14,042 nucleotides of DNA from an uncultured Prevotella sp. (GTDB lineage: Bacteria > Bacteroidota > Bacteroidia > Bacteroidales > Bacteroidaceae). Position 1 is the stretch's first letter. Each line of letters starts with the position of its first letter. Position numbers and translations under genes: made by a program. The notes beneath the pieces are model-generated. The model searched no databases, had not been told where the DNA came from, and was given only the letters and a program-made list of their open reading frames with translations. This document shows positions 6,152 through 13,937 of this stretch, in pieces. The stretch covers positions 1 to 14,042 of the forward strand of contig URDV01000026.1 in the NCBI GenBank assembly GCA_900546605.1, read 5' to 3'.

Positions 6152-7639
6152 ATGACTGATAATACAACAAATCACAATAATCCGAATGAAGAGAGCATGG
6201 TGGTGAACGGCCGCAAACTCTCTATTGAGGAGTATCTTGACCAAGACGAGAAGAAAGATTTGCTGCGCTTGCTCACCGCTGGCTCAGTGGATGATGGTAA
6301 GTCAACGCTTATAGGACGCTTGCTTTTCGACTCTAAAAAATTGTATGAAGACCAACTCTCGGCTCTTGAACGTGACTCTCAACGTGTAGGAAATGCTGGC
6401 GCTGGACAAATTGACTATGCCTTGCTGTGTGATGGCTTAAAGGCTGAACGCGAACAAGGTATTACGATTGATGTGGCTTATCGCTACTTCTCAACTAATA
6501 AGCGTAAGTTTATTATTGCCGACACTCCGGGACACGAACAGTATACACGTAACATGATTACGGGTGGGTCGACAGCTAACTTGGCCATTATTTTGGTGGA
6601 TGCTCGCACGGGTGTTATTACACAAACGCGCCGTCACACCTTCCTTTGTTCATTGCTGGGCATCAAACACTTGGTGCTGGCTGTTAACAAAATGGACTTG
6701 GTGGACTTTGATGAAAAGGTGTACAACAAAATAGTGGCAGACTTTGAAGCGTTTATCAAGACATTCGACATACCTGATGTTCGTTGCATTCCACTTTCAG
6801 CTTTACAAGGTGACAACGTAGTGGAGCGCAGTGAGCGCACACCTTGGTATGATGGCCCCGCTCTGCTCGAATTCCTCGAAACAGTACACATAGGCAATGA
6901 TCATAATCTGAAGGATTTCCGTTATCCCGTGCAGTATGTGTTGCGCCCCGACTTAGACTTCCGCGGCTTCTGTGGTAAAATAGCAAGTGGCGTAGTGCGT
7001 AAGGGTGATGAGGTGATGGCTTTGCCCTCAGGCAAACGTAGCCATGTAAAGCGCATTGTAACCTACGATGGCGACTTAGATTATGCTTTTCCCCCTCAGT
7101 GCGTAACGTTGCAGTTGGAGGACGAAATTGACATATCACGTGGCGAAATGCTTGTTCACCCCGACAATGTGCCTAATGTGGGTCGTCACTTTGAGGCTAT
7201 GTTGGTGTGGATGGATGAACAACCCATGGATGTGAGCAAATCATTCTATTTGAAGCAGACAACCAACACCACTCGTTGTCGCATTGATCATTTTGACTAT
7301 AAGGTAGATGTTAATACGCTCGAAAAGAGTGATGTTGACCACTTAGAGCTGAATGAAATAGGGCGTGCCGTGATTGTAACCTCTAAGGAACTCTTCTTCG
7401 ACGCTTACAAAGACAACAAACCAACGGGCGCTTTCATCTTGATAGACCCTATTACCAACAATACATCGTGTGTGGGCATGATTATTGGCCCTGTGGCCGA
7501 GGAAAAGCTCCACTCAGACGATGCATTGCCCACTCTTGACTTACCTAAATTGGGTATTACCCCCGAGCACTATGATGCCATTGACAAGGCGGTGAAGGAA
7601 CTGAACCGACAAGGCATTGAAGTGCGTGTGAAACGATAA
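6152..7639 (+). CDS. cysN: Sulfate adenylyltransferase subunit 1 (GTPase subunit CysN)
   Basis: CysN uses GTP hydrolysis to drive formation of adenosine 5'-phosphosulfate from ATP and sulfate by its partner CysD, the first step of sulfate assimilation or sulfation-donor synthesis. The 495 residues have all EF-Tu-like GTPase motifs: P-loop G44SVDDGKS51, switch I REQGITID (100-107), D124TPGH128, N179KMD182 and SAL (216-218), then two beta-barrel domains (about 250-455). There is no C-terminal APS kinase domain, so it is not a CysNC fusion. The start at 6152 is 22 bases beyond the -7 box; M16 (6197) is an alternative, with the extra N-terminus being Asn-rich and poorly conserved-looking. A two-codon ATG-TCA-TGA frame (6147-6155) overlaps the start codon. 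CysD is normally adjacent but is absent here. Confidence 0.93.
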   Translation: MTDNTTNHNNPNEESMVVNGRKLSIEEYLDQDEKKDLLRLLTAGSVDDGKSTLIGRLLFDSKKLYEDQLSALERDSQRVGNAGAGQIDYALLCDGLKAEREQGITIDVAYRYFSTNKRKFIIADTPGHEQYTRNMITGGSTANLAIILVDARTGVITQTRRHTFLCSLLGIKHLVLAVNKMDLVDFDEKVYNKIVADFEAFIKTFDIPDVRCIPLSALQGDNVVERSERTPWYDGPALLEFLETVHIGNDHNLKDFRYPVQYVLRPDLDFRGFCGKIASGVVRKGDEVMALPSGKRSHVKRIVTYDGDLDYAFPPQCVTLQLEDEIDISRGEMLVHPDNVPNVGRHFEAMLVWMDEQPMDVSKSFYLKQTTNTTRCRIDHFDYKVDVNTLEKSDVDHLELNEIGRAVIVTSKELFFDAYKDNKPTGAFILIDPITNNTSCVGMIIGPVAEEKLHSDDALPTLDLPKLGITPEHYDAIDKAVKELNRQGIEVRVKR

Positions 7640-7645
7640 ACACGT

Positions 7646-7718
7646 GTGCAAATGTGCAAATGTGTAGGTGTGCAGGCTCTTGATGCACATCTACACATCT
7701 GTGTATTTGCACTTTTTT
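7646..7718 (+). terminator. Octamer-repeat hairpin terminator after cysN
   Basis: The left side is an 8-base-periodic array (GTGCAAAT twice at 7646-7661, then GTGTAGGT and GTGCAGGC). GTGTAGGTGTGCA (7662-7674) pairs with TGCACATCTACAC (7684-7696), 13 pairs with one G-U and a 9-base loop. GTGCAAAT (7654-7661) also pairs with ATTTGCAC (7705-7712) across an 8-base bulge, and T6 follows at 7713-7718. This is both a repeat and a credible rho-independent terminator. It rules out the longer xpt reading frame that would start within it. Confidence 0.8.
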
Positions 7719-7775
7719 GAAAGAGAAAGTAGCTTACCGCTGCACTTTTACGACATCCGTACATTTACATTACAT

Positions 7776-8360
7776 ATGAAAGCCCTAAAAGAAAGAATCC
7801 TTCGTGATGGAAAATGCTTTGAAGGAGGCATTTTAAAAGTTGACAATTTTATTAACCACCAAATGGACCCCATCTTGATGAAGTCTATGGCGGTAGAGTT
7901 TGTACGTCGCTTTGCCAGTACTGACATCAACAAAATTATAACAGTTGAGGCCAGCGGCATTGCTCCTGCCATTATGGTAGGCTATTTACTCGAACTGCCC
8001 GTGGTTTTTGCAAAAAAGAAAACACCCAGCACAATGGAGAATATGCTGGCTACAAAGGTGTTCTCGTTTACCAAGCAACGCTCGTATGATGTGTGTGTGA
8101 GTAGCGACTACCTTTGCAAAGGCGATAAGGTGTTGTTTATTGATGACTTCTTGGCCAATGGTAATGCAGCGAAAGGCATTATTGACTTAGTAAAACAAGC
8201 TGGTGCCGAAATTAAAGGTATGGGCTTTTTAATTGAAAAGGCTTTTCAACATGGTGGCGATGAATTGCGTAACATGGGCATTCATGTTGAGTCGCTTGCC
8301 ATTATTGAAAGTCTTGACAATTGCGAAATTAAAATAAAGGACGATGGCTACAACAGATAA
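7776..8360 (+). CDS. xpt: Xanthine phosphoribosyltransferase
   Basis: Xpt transfers the phosphoribosyl group of PRPP to xanthine, making XMP for GMP synthesis (purine salvage, cytoplasm). From the ATG at 7776 the protein is 194 residues, the exact size of Bacillus subtilis Xpt, and starts MKALKERI as in the family. The PRPP-binding motif is V119LFIDDFLANGNA131. Other family segments are VEASGIAPA (57-65) and EKAFQHGG (154-161). The frame is open upstream to an ATG at 7668, but that would begin inside the terminator hairpin of cysN and add 36 non-conserved residues, so I reject it. It overlaps the permease gene by 17 bases. I found no convincing consensus promoter between 7719 and 7775; TTTG (7706-7709) with N20 and TAGCTTAC is the best, weak candidate. 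No purine riboswitch was recognised. Confidence 0.93.
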   Translation: MKALKERILRDGKCFEGGILKVDNFINHQMDPILMKSMAVEFVRRFASTDINKIITVEASGIAPAIMVGYLLELPVVFAKKKTPSTMENMLATKVFSFTKQRSYDVCVSSDYLCKGDKVLFIDDFLANGNAAKGIIDLVKQAGAEIKGMGFLIEKAFQHGGDELRNMGIHVESLAIIESLDNCEIKIKDDGYNR

Positions 8361-9693
8361 AAATACTACCATCGATGCTGAACGCAATGCACGCACGGGA
8401 CTTATTTACGGGTTAAATGATCGTCCACCCTTGCGTGAAACCATCTTTGCTGCTTTACAACATTTATTGGCCATTTTTGTGGCTATCGTTACTCCACCGC
8501 TTATTATAGCAGGAGCCTTGGGACTTGACACCGAAACTACCAGCTTTTTGGTGAGCATGTCGCTCATGGTGTCGGGTGTAGCTACATTCATTCAATGCAA
8601 ACGATTGGGTAGCATAGGTTGTGGCTTACTCTGCATTCAAGGCACAAGTTTTTCATTCATTGGTCCTATCATTTCAGCAGGTTTAGCTGGAGGTTTACCC
8701 GCCATATTTGGTGCTACTGTGGCAGGTTCGGTAGTTGAGATGTTTGTGAGTCGAGTGCTGAAGTATGCACGTCGCATCATTACACCACTTGTTAGTGGCA
8801 TTGTGGTAACACTCATAGGCATGAGTCTCATAAAGGTAGGCATCGTAGCTTGTGGTGGTGGTGACATGAAAGCCCCCAACTTTGGCTCGTTTGAAAATGT
8901 GGGCATTGCGGCTTTGGTGCTTGTACTCATCATTATTTTCAACCGCAGCAATAATCGCTATTTGCGCATGGGCTCCATTGTTATAGGTTTAGCAGTGGGC
9001 TATGCCTTATCGTGGTGGCTGGGTATGGTCGATTTTGGATCAGTGCAAAGTTATGGCGGCTTTAATTATCCCAACCCCTTTAAGTATGGATTGAAGTTTG
9101 ACATATCATCCATTATAGGTTTAGGGTTGGTTTATCTCATCACTTCAATTGAAGCTTATGGCGACATAACGGCCAACTCACTCATATCGGGTGAGCCTGT
9201 TGAGGGCGACACCTTTATGAAACGTGCTGAAGGGGGCATCTTGGCCGATGGTTTTAACTCAATGTTAGCAGGCTTGGCCTTTTCATCATTTCCCAACAGC
9301 ATATTCGCGCAAAACAATGGCATGATTCAGCTAACGGGTGTTGCCAGTCGTTATGTGGGCTATTTCATTGCGGCCATGTTGGTGTTGTTAGGCATATTCC
9401 CCGCAGTGGGTATCGTATTTTCGCTCATGCCATCCCCCGTGTTGGGCGGTGCAACATTGCTGATGTTTGGCACAGTGGCGGCAGCAGGCATACGCATCAT
9501 AGCCTCGCAAACCATTAATCGCAAGGCAACCTTAGTGATGGCTATTAGTTTTTCACTGGGGTTGAGTGTTGAAATGGTTCCTGAAATATTGAGTCAATTG
9601 CCCGAAACCATGCGTAACATCTTCTCATCGGGCATAACAACGGGTGGCTTAGCAGCCATTATCTCAAACTTGGTTATTCGCATAAAAGAGTAG
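8344..9693 (+). CDS. Xanthine/uric acid permease, NCS2 (nucleobase:cation symporter-2) family
   Basis: This inner-membrane proton symporter of about 12-14 helices probably imports xanthine. The 449 residues are full length for the family. The NCS2 signature is Q323NNGMIQLTG332, followed by VASRYVGY, closely resembling the E. coli XanP/XanQ type rather than UraA (uracil). Other expected functional residues are the TM1 QH pair (Q39-H40), E270 and D274 in SIEAYGD, and D302 in ILADGFNS, which correspond to substrate- and proton-site residues of XanQ. The start ATG at 8344 lies within the last codons of xpt (17-base overlap, different frame), suggesting translational coupling. The pairing mirrors the xpt-pbuX operon of Bacillus and supports xanthine as substrate; pbuX would be the likely symbol. 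A strong terminator follows. Confidence 0.9.
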   Translation: MATTDKNTTIDAERNARTGLIYGLNDRPPLRETIFAALQHLLAIFVAIVTPPLIIAGALGLDTETTSFLVSMSLMVSGVATFIQCKRLGSIGCGLLCIQGTSFSFIGPIISAGLAGGLPAIFGATVAGSVVEMFVSRVLKYARRIITPLVSGIVVTLIGMSLIKVGIVACGGGDMKAPNFGSFENVGIAALVLVLIIIFNRSNNRYLRMGSIVIGLAVGYALSWWLGMVDFGSVQSYGGFNYPNPFKYGLKFDISSIIGLGLVYLITSIEAYGDITANSLISGEPVEGDTFMKRAEGGILADGFNSMLAGLAFSSFPNSIFAQNNGMIQLTGVASRYVGYFIAAMLVLLGIFPAVGIVFSLMPSPVLGGATLLMFGTVAAAGIRIIASQTINRKATLVMAISFSLGLSVEMVPEILSQLPETMRNIFSSGITTGGLAAIISNLVIRIKE

Positions 9694-9699
9694 AAATCC

Positions 9700-9731
9700 G
9701 TCAACCCGTCAACTAAAATACCGGTCAACTA
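9700..9731. repeat. Degenerate 8-bp GTCAACNN array
   Basis: GTCAACCC (9700-9707), GTCAACTA (9708-9715) and GTCAACTA (9724-9731) lie in one 8-base register, with a diverged unit at 9716-9723. The array starts 7 bases after the permease stop. It resembles the GTYAACNN arms of the MITE at 1-143 and 2787-2960, but without the core or terminal repeats, so it may be a remnant. Confidence 0.55.
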
Positions 9732-9740
9732 AATAGTATA

Positions 9741-9786
9741 GGAGTGCTTGCCAAGCAATATGCAAGGCAAGCACTCCTTGCTTTTT
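9741..9786 (+). terminator. Rho-independent terminator after the permease gene
   Basis: GGAGTGCTTGCC (9741-9752) pairs perfectly with GGCAAGCACTCC (9766-9777) around a 13-base loop. TTGCTTTTTAATTTTT follows. This closes the xpt-permease unit and separates it from purL. Confidence 0.88.
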
Positions 9787-9835
9787 AATTTTTCAAATAT
9801 GTAAACGATAACGCGTTAAAACAACGCTCTATATT

Positions 9836-9866
9836 TTTGCTCACTACTATATTTTCGCTAAATTTG
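9836..9866 (+). promoter_or_regulatory. Bacteroidetes-type promoter for purL
   Basis: TTTG at 9836-9839, 19 bases, then TAAATTTG at 9859-9866 is a perfect match to TTTG-N19-TAnnTTTG. The transcription start would be near 9872, leaving a leader of about 29 bases before the ATG at 9901. I see no operator dyad or riboswitch between them. Confidence 0.78.
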
Positions 9867-9900
9867 CAGCAATATTGAATCATCAAATACTTACCACGAT

Positions 9901-12900
9901 ATGATTTTGTTTTTTACAACTCCGCAGAAGAGCATCATCGCTACACAAGTAGACCATGAACTCTCTCAAAACGAAGTGGAAGAACTGTGCTGGCTTTATG
10001 GTGGCGCTCAGCTTGAAAAAGCAAGCGAACTGAAAGGCTGGTTTGTAGGCCCGCGCCGTGAAATGATTACTCCTTGGAGTACCAATGCCGTAGAGATTAC
10101 ACAAAATATGAATCTCCGCGGCATTGCGCGTATTGAGGAGTACTTTCCTGTTAAAAGCGAAAAGGCAGAACATGATCCTATGTTGCAGCGCATGTATGAT
10201 GGCTTGAATCAAGACATCTTCACTGTAAACATTCAGCCCGCTCCCATAGAGTACATTTCAGACCTCGAAACCTATAATGAGCAAGAGGGACTTGCACTTT
10301 CGCCTGCTGAAATTGAGTATCTGCATGGTGTTGAGAAACAGTTAGGACGTCAGCTTACTGACTCTGAAGTGTTTGGCTTTGCACAAATTAACTCAGAACA
10401 CTGTCGCCACAAAATATTTGGTGGCTCGTTTGTTATTGATGGCAAGGAAATGCCTTCGTCGCTCTTTGCCATGATTAAGAAAACAACACAAGAGAATCCG
10501 CACAAAATCATTTCTGCTTACAAGGACAACGTAGCTTTTGCACAAGGTCCTGTAGTAGAACAGTTTGCACCAGCCGACCATTCTACAAGCGATTGGTTCC
10601 GTGTAAAGGATATTGAAAGCGTAATATCTATTAAGGCCGAAACACACAACTTCCCTACAACGGTTGAACCCTTTAATGGTGCATCAACAGGTACAGGTGG
10701 TGAAATTCGCGACCGTATGGGTGGTGGCGTAGGTTCATGGCCTATAGCTGGTACGGCTGTTTATATGACTGCTTACCCCCGCCTTGATGGTGGACGCGAG
10801 TGGGAAGACATCCTGCCCGTGCGTAAATGGTTGTATCAAACCCCTGAGCAAATATTGATTAAGGCTTCAAATGGTGCCTCTGACTTTGGTAATAAGTTTG
10901 GACAACCCCTCATTGCAGGTTCTGTATTAACCTTTGAACACCAAGAAAATGGTGAAAAATATGGTTACGACAAAGTGATTATGCTTGCAGGAGGTGTGGG
11001 CTATGGCACTAAGCGCGACTGCTTGAAGGGTACACCTCAAAAGGGTAACAAGGTGGTTGTTGTAGGTGGCGATAACTATCGTATTGGCTTGGGCGGTGGC
11101 TCAGTAAGTTCGGTTGATACAGGTCGTTACTCATCAGGCATTGAGTTGAACGCTGTGCAGCGTGCTAACCCTGAAATGCAGAAACGTGCTAATAATTTAG
11201 TTCGTGCCCTTTGCGAAGAGGATGTAAACCCCGTAGTCAGCATTCACGACCATGGTTCAGCAGGTCACGTTAACTGTTTGTCAGAGTTGGTTGAGGAGTG
11301 TGGTGGACAAATTGATATGACCAAGCTCCCTATTGGTGATCCCACTTTGTCGGCCAAGGAAATCATTGCCAATGAGAGCCAAGAGCGTATGGGCTTGCTT
11401 ATTCAAGAGGAACACATTGAACACGTACGTCAAATAGCAGAGCGTGAGCGTGCACCGATGTATGTGGTAGGTGAAACAACTGGTGATGCCCACTTCTCAT
11501 TTGTACAAGGTGATGGTAAGCGTCCTTTTGACCTCGATGTAGCGCAAATGTTTGGTCATTCACCTAAAACCGTTATGGTGGATGAAACGGTTGAGCGTAA
11601 ATACAAGGATGTAACTTATGATGTTACTCACCTTGATGACTACATAAATCGTGTGCTTCAGTTGGAGGCTGTTGCTTGTAAGGACTGGTTGACCAACAAG
11701 GTTGACCGCTCAGTAACAGGCAAGGTAGCACATCAGCAAACGCAAGGCGAATTGCAATTACCCTTGTCTGACTGTGGCGTTGTAGCACTTGACTACCGTG
11801 GCAAGAAGGGTATTGCCACCGCACTCGGTCATGCTCCTCAAGCTGGCTTAGCTAATCCAGCAGCAGGTTCTGTGCTCTCAGTTGCCGAATCATTGACCAA
11901 CATTGTGTGGGCTCCTTTGGCTGAAGGACTTGATAGCGTATCACTTTCGGCTAACTGGATGTGGCCTTGCCGTAGCCAAAAGGGTGAAGATGCCCGTTTG
12001 TATCAAGGCGTTGAGGCTTTGAGCGACTTCTGCTGTGCACTCGAAATAAATGTGCCAACAGGTAAGGACTCACTTTCGCTCTCACAACAATATCCTAATG
12101 GCGAGAAGATCATTTCACCGGGAACCGTCATAGTAAGTGCAGGTGGCGAGGTAAGCGACGTGCGTAAGGTAGTTTCGCCTGTTATGGTGAATGACAAAAA
12201 GAGCACCTTCTATCACATCGACTTCTCATTCGACGAATTGCGTTTGGGAGGTTCTGCCTTTGCTCAGAGCCAAGGTTATGTAGGTAGTGATGTGCCTACG
12301 GTAAAGAACCCTGACTACTTCCGCGATGCGTTTAACGCCATTCAGTCACTTGTTAACAAGGGCTTAATCATGGCAGGTCATGACATTTCAGCAGGTGGCC
12401 TTATCACAACATTGCTCGAAATGACCTTTGCTAACACCGATGGTGGTATAGATGTCAACCTCGACAAGTTTAAGACCGATGACCTTGTGCGTGTACTCTT
12501 TGCCGAGAATCCAGGTGTTGTAGTACAGGTAGCTGATAAGCATAAAAAAGAATTCAAGGAAATTCTTGACGAAGCAGGTGTGGGTTACGTTAAATTAGGC
12601 ACTCCTGCTGATGAACGCCAGATAATGGTTACTTTAGGTGATGCCACTTATCAGTTTGGCATTGACTACTTGCGCGATGTGTGGTATGAAACATCTTACT
12701 TGCTCGATACCAAGCAAAGCATGCATGGTTGTGCCAAGAAACGCTATGAGAATTACAAGCAGCAACCGCTTGAATACCACATACACCCAGAGTTTACTGG
12801 CAAATTGAAGCAATTTGGTCTTGACCCCGATCGTCGTAAACCCTCGGGCATTAAGGCTGCCATCATTCGCGAAAAAGGCACCAATGGTGAGCGTGAAATG

Positions 12901-13602
12901 GCTTATGCCCTCTACCTGGCAGGTTTTGATGTGAAGGATGTGATGATGACCGACCTTATTAGTGGTCGTGAAACATTAGATGAAGTCAACATGATAGTGT
13001 TCTGTGGTGGCTTCTCAAACTCCGATGTATTGGGTTCAGCCAAAGGTTGGGCAGGTGCCTTCCTTTATAATCCTAAGGCAAAAGAGGCACTCGACCGCTT
13101 CTATGCACGTGAAGACACCCTTTCATTAGGTGTATGCAATGGTTGCCAATTGATGGTAGAACTCAATCTTATCAACCCCGATCATAAGAAGCGTGCTCAC
13201 ATGCTTCATAATGATTCGCACAAGTTTGAGAGTGCTTTCTTGGGTGTAACCGTTCCCACTAACCGCAGCGTAATGTTTGGCTCATTGTCAGGCGACAAGT
13301 TAGGCATATGGGTAGCACATGGTGAAGGCAAGTTTGATCTTCCTTACCCTGAGGATGACTACAATGTAGTGCTTAAGTACTCTTATGACGAATATCCTGG
13401 CAACCCCAATGGCTCGTCATATAGTGTAGCAGGTATTGCCAGTGCCGATGGTCGCCATTTGGCCATGATGCCTCACTTAGAGCGTGCCTTCTTCCCCTGG
13501 CAAACAGCTTATTACCCTGCTAACCGTTTGGCAGACGATATCACTCCGTGGATGGAAGCCTTTGTCAATGCGCGCAAGTGGGTTGAGGCTCATAAAGCAT
13601 AA
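9901..13602 (+). CDS. purL: Phosphoribosylformylglycinamidine synthase, large fused form
   Basis: PurL converts FGAR to FGAM using glutamine and ATP, the fourth step of de novo purine synthesis, in the cytoplasm. At 1233 residues it is the single-chain form (E. coli about 1295) that fuses PurS-like, synthetase and glutaminase parts. The PurS-like region is about 1-130, with HCRHK (167-171) in the linker/start of the synthetase. The first AIRS-like half has KAETHNFPTTVEPFNGASTG (245-264), and the second half has HDISAGGL (827-834). The class I glutaminase (about 984-1233) has nucleophile C1079 in LGVCNGCQ, with H1192 and E1194 in MPHLER completing the triad. The ATG at 9901 fits the usual short N-terminus and sits 34 bases after a perfect promoter. 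It stands alone between terminators; no other de novo purine gene is in the window. Confidence 0.97.
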   Translation: MILFFTTPQKSIIATQVDHELSQNEVEELCWLYGGAQLEKASELKGWFVGPRREMITPWSTNAVEITQNMNLRGIARIEEYFPVKSEKAEHDPMLQRMYDGLNQDIFTVNIQPAPIEYISDLETYNEQEGLALSPAEIEYLHGVEKQLGRQLTDSEVFGFAQINSEHCRHKIFGGSFVIDGKEMPSSLFAMIKKTTQENPHKIISAYKDNVAFAQGPVVEQFAPADHSTSDWFRVKDIESVISIKAETHNFPTTVEPFNGASTGTGGEIRDRMGGGVGSWPIAGTAVYMTAYPRLDGGREWEDILPVRKWLYQTPEQILIKASNGASDFGNKFGQPLIAGSVLTFEHQENGEKYGYDKVIMLAGGVGYGTKRDCLKGTPQKGNKVVVVGGDNYRIGLGGGSVSSVDTGRYSSGIELNAVQRANPEMQKRANNLVRALCEEDVNPVVSIHDHGSAGHVNCLSELVEECGGQIDMTKLPIGDPTLSAKEIIANESQERMGLLIQEEHIEHVRQIAERERAPMYVVGETTGDAHFSFVQGDGKRPFDLDVAQMFGHSPKTVMVDETVERKYKDVTYDVTHLDDYINRVLQLEAVACKDWLTNKVDRSVTGKVAHQQTQGELQLPLSDCGVVALDYRGKKGIATALGHAPQAGLANPAAGSVLSVAESLTNIVWAPLAEGLDSVSLSANWMWPCRSQKGEDARLYQGVEALSDFCCALEINVPTGKDSLSLSQQYPNGEKIISPGTVIVSAGGEVSDVRKVVSPVMVNDKKSTFYHIDFSFDELRLGGSAFAQSQGYVGSDVPTVKNPDYFRDAFNAIQSLVNKGLIMAGHDISAGGLITTLLEMTFANTDGGIDVNLDKFKTDDLVRVLFAENPGVVVQVADKHKKEFKEILDEAGVGYVKLGTPADERQIMVTLGDATYQFGIDYLRDVWYETSYLLDTKQSMHGCAKKRYENYKQQPLEYHIHPEFTGKLKQFGLDPDRRKPSGIKAAIIREKGTNGEREMAYALYLAGFDVKDVMMTDLISGRETLDEVNMIVFCGGFSNSDVLGSAKGWAGAFLYNPKAKEALDRFYAREDTLSLGVCNGCQLMVELNLINPDHKKRAHMLHNDSHKFESAFLGVTVPTNRSVMFGSLSGDKLGIWVAHGEGKFDLPYPEDDYNVVLKYSYDEYPGNPNGSSYSVAGIASADGRHLAMMPHLERAFFPWQTAYYPANRLADDITPWMEAFVNARKWVEAHKA

Positions 13603-13656
13603 ATAATGTATGAATAGCATAAACGTTACATTTAATAGGTAATGAATGCTTATTTA

Positions 13657-13709
13657 AAAGCAGCATTTGTTTACTCATATAGAGTGGCAAATGCTGCTTT
13701 CCTTTATTA
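13657..13709 (+). terminator. Rho-independent terminator after purL
   Basis: AAAGCAGCATTTG (13657-13669) pairs perfectly with CAAATGCTGCTTT (13688-13700), and an inner ACTC/GAGT stem lies in the loop. CCTTTATTA follows, a moderate U-tract. It is about 54 bases after the purL stop codon. Confidence 0.82.
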
Positions 13710-13937
13710 CTATGTGGTGTATATTTATACAAATAAGTAGCTCCAATATAAGTAGGTGTTCAAAATCATTTTAATTATTGCTTCTATATAACAAAGTTCA
13801 AAAAACCTTGCTACAGGCATCTGAATTCAAGGTGAATGCGATAACTGACGCTCTTTTGTTATTATCTCAACTTGTTTGCAATTCTGGCAAAGGAAACTGT
13901 CCAGTAAAAGTCTAAAGCACATTGTAATAATGCTTTT
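13701..13937. other. AT-rich non-coding or decayed segment
   Basis: Nothing is recognised with certainty. On the minus strand two 31-codon frames, 13922 to 13827 and 13820 to 13725, lie in the same register and are separated only by TGA-ATT-CAG, so they could be one small gene broken by a stop. The plus strand has a 6-bp dyad, ACCTTG (13805-13810) with CAAGGT (13828-13833). I cannot decide between a decayed gene, a repeated non-coding sequence and chance; no product is proposed. Confidence 0.3.

Noticed and set aside
7668..7775. N-terminal extension of xpt (36 extra codons from an ATG at 7668)
   Set aside because: It would start inside the terminator hairpin of cysN, and the ATG at 7776 gives the exact 194-residue family length and N-terminus.
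7719..7775. Purine riboswitch upstream of xpt
   Set aside because: Only about 57 bases are available after the terminator, and the conserved purine aptamer pattern is not seen.
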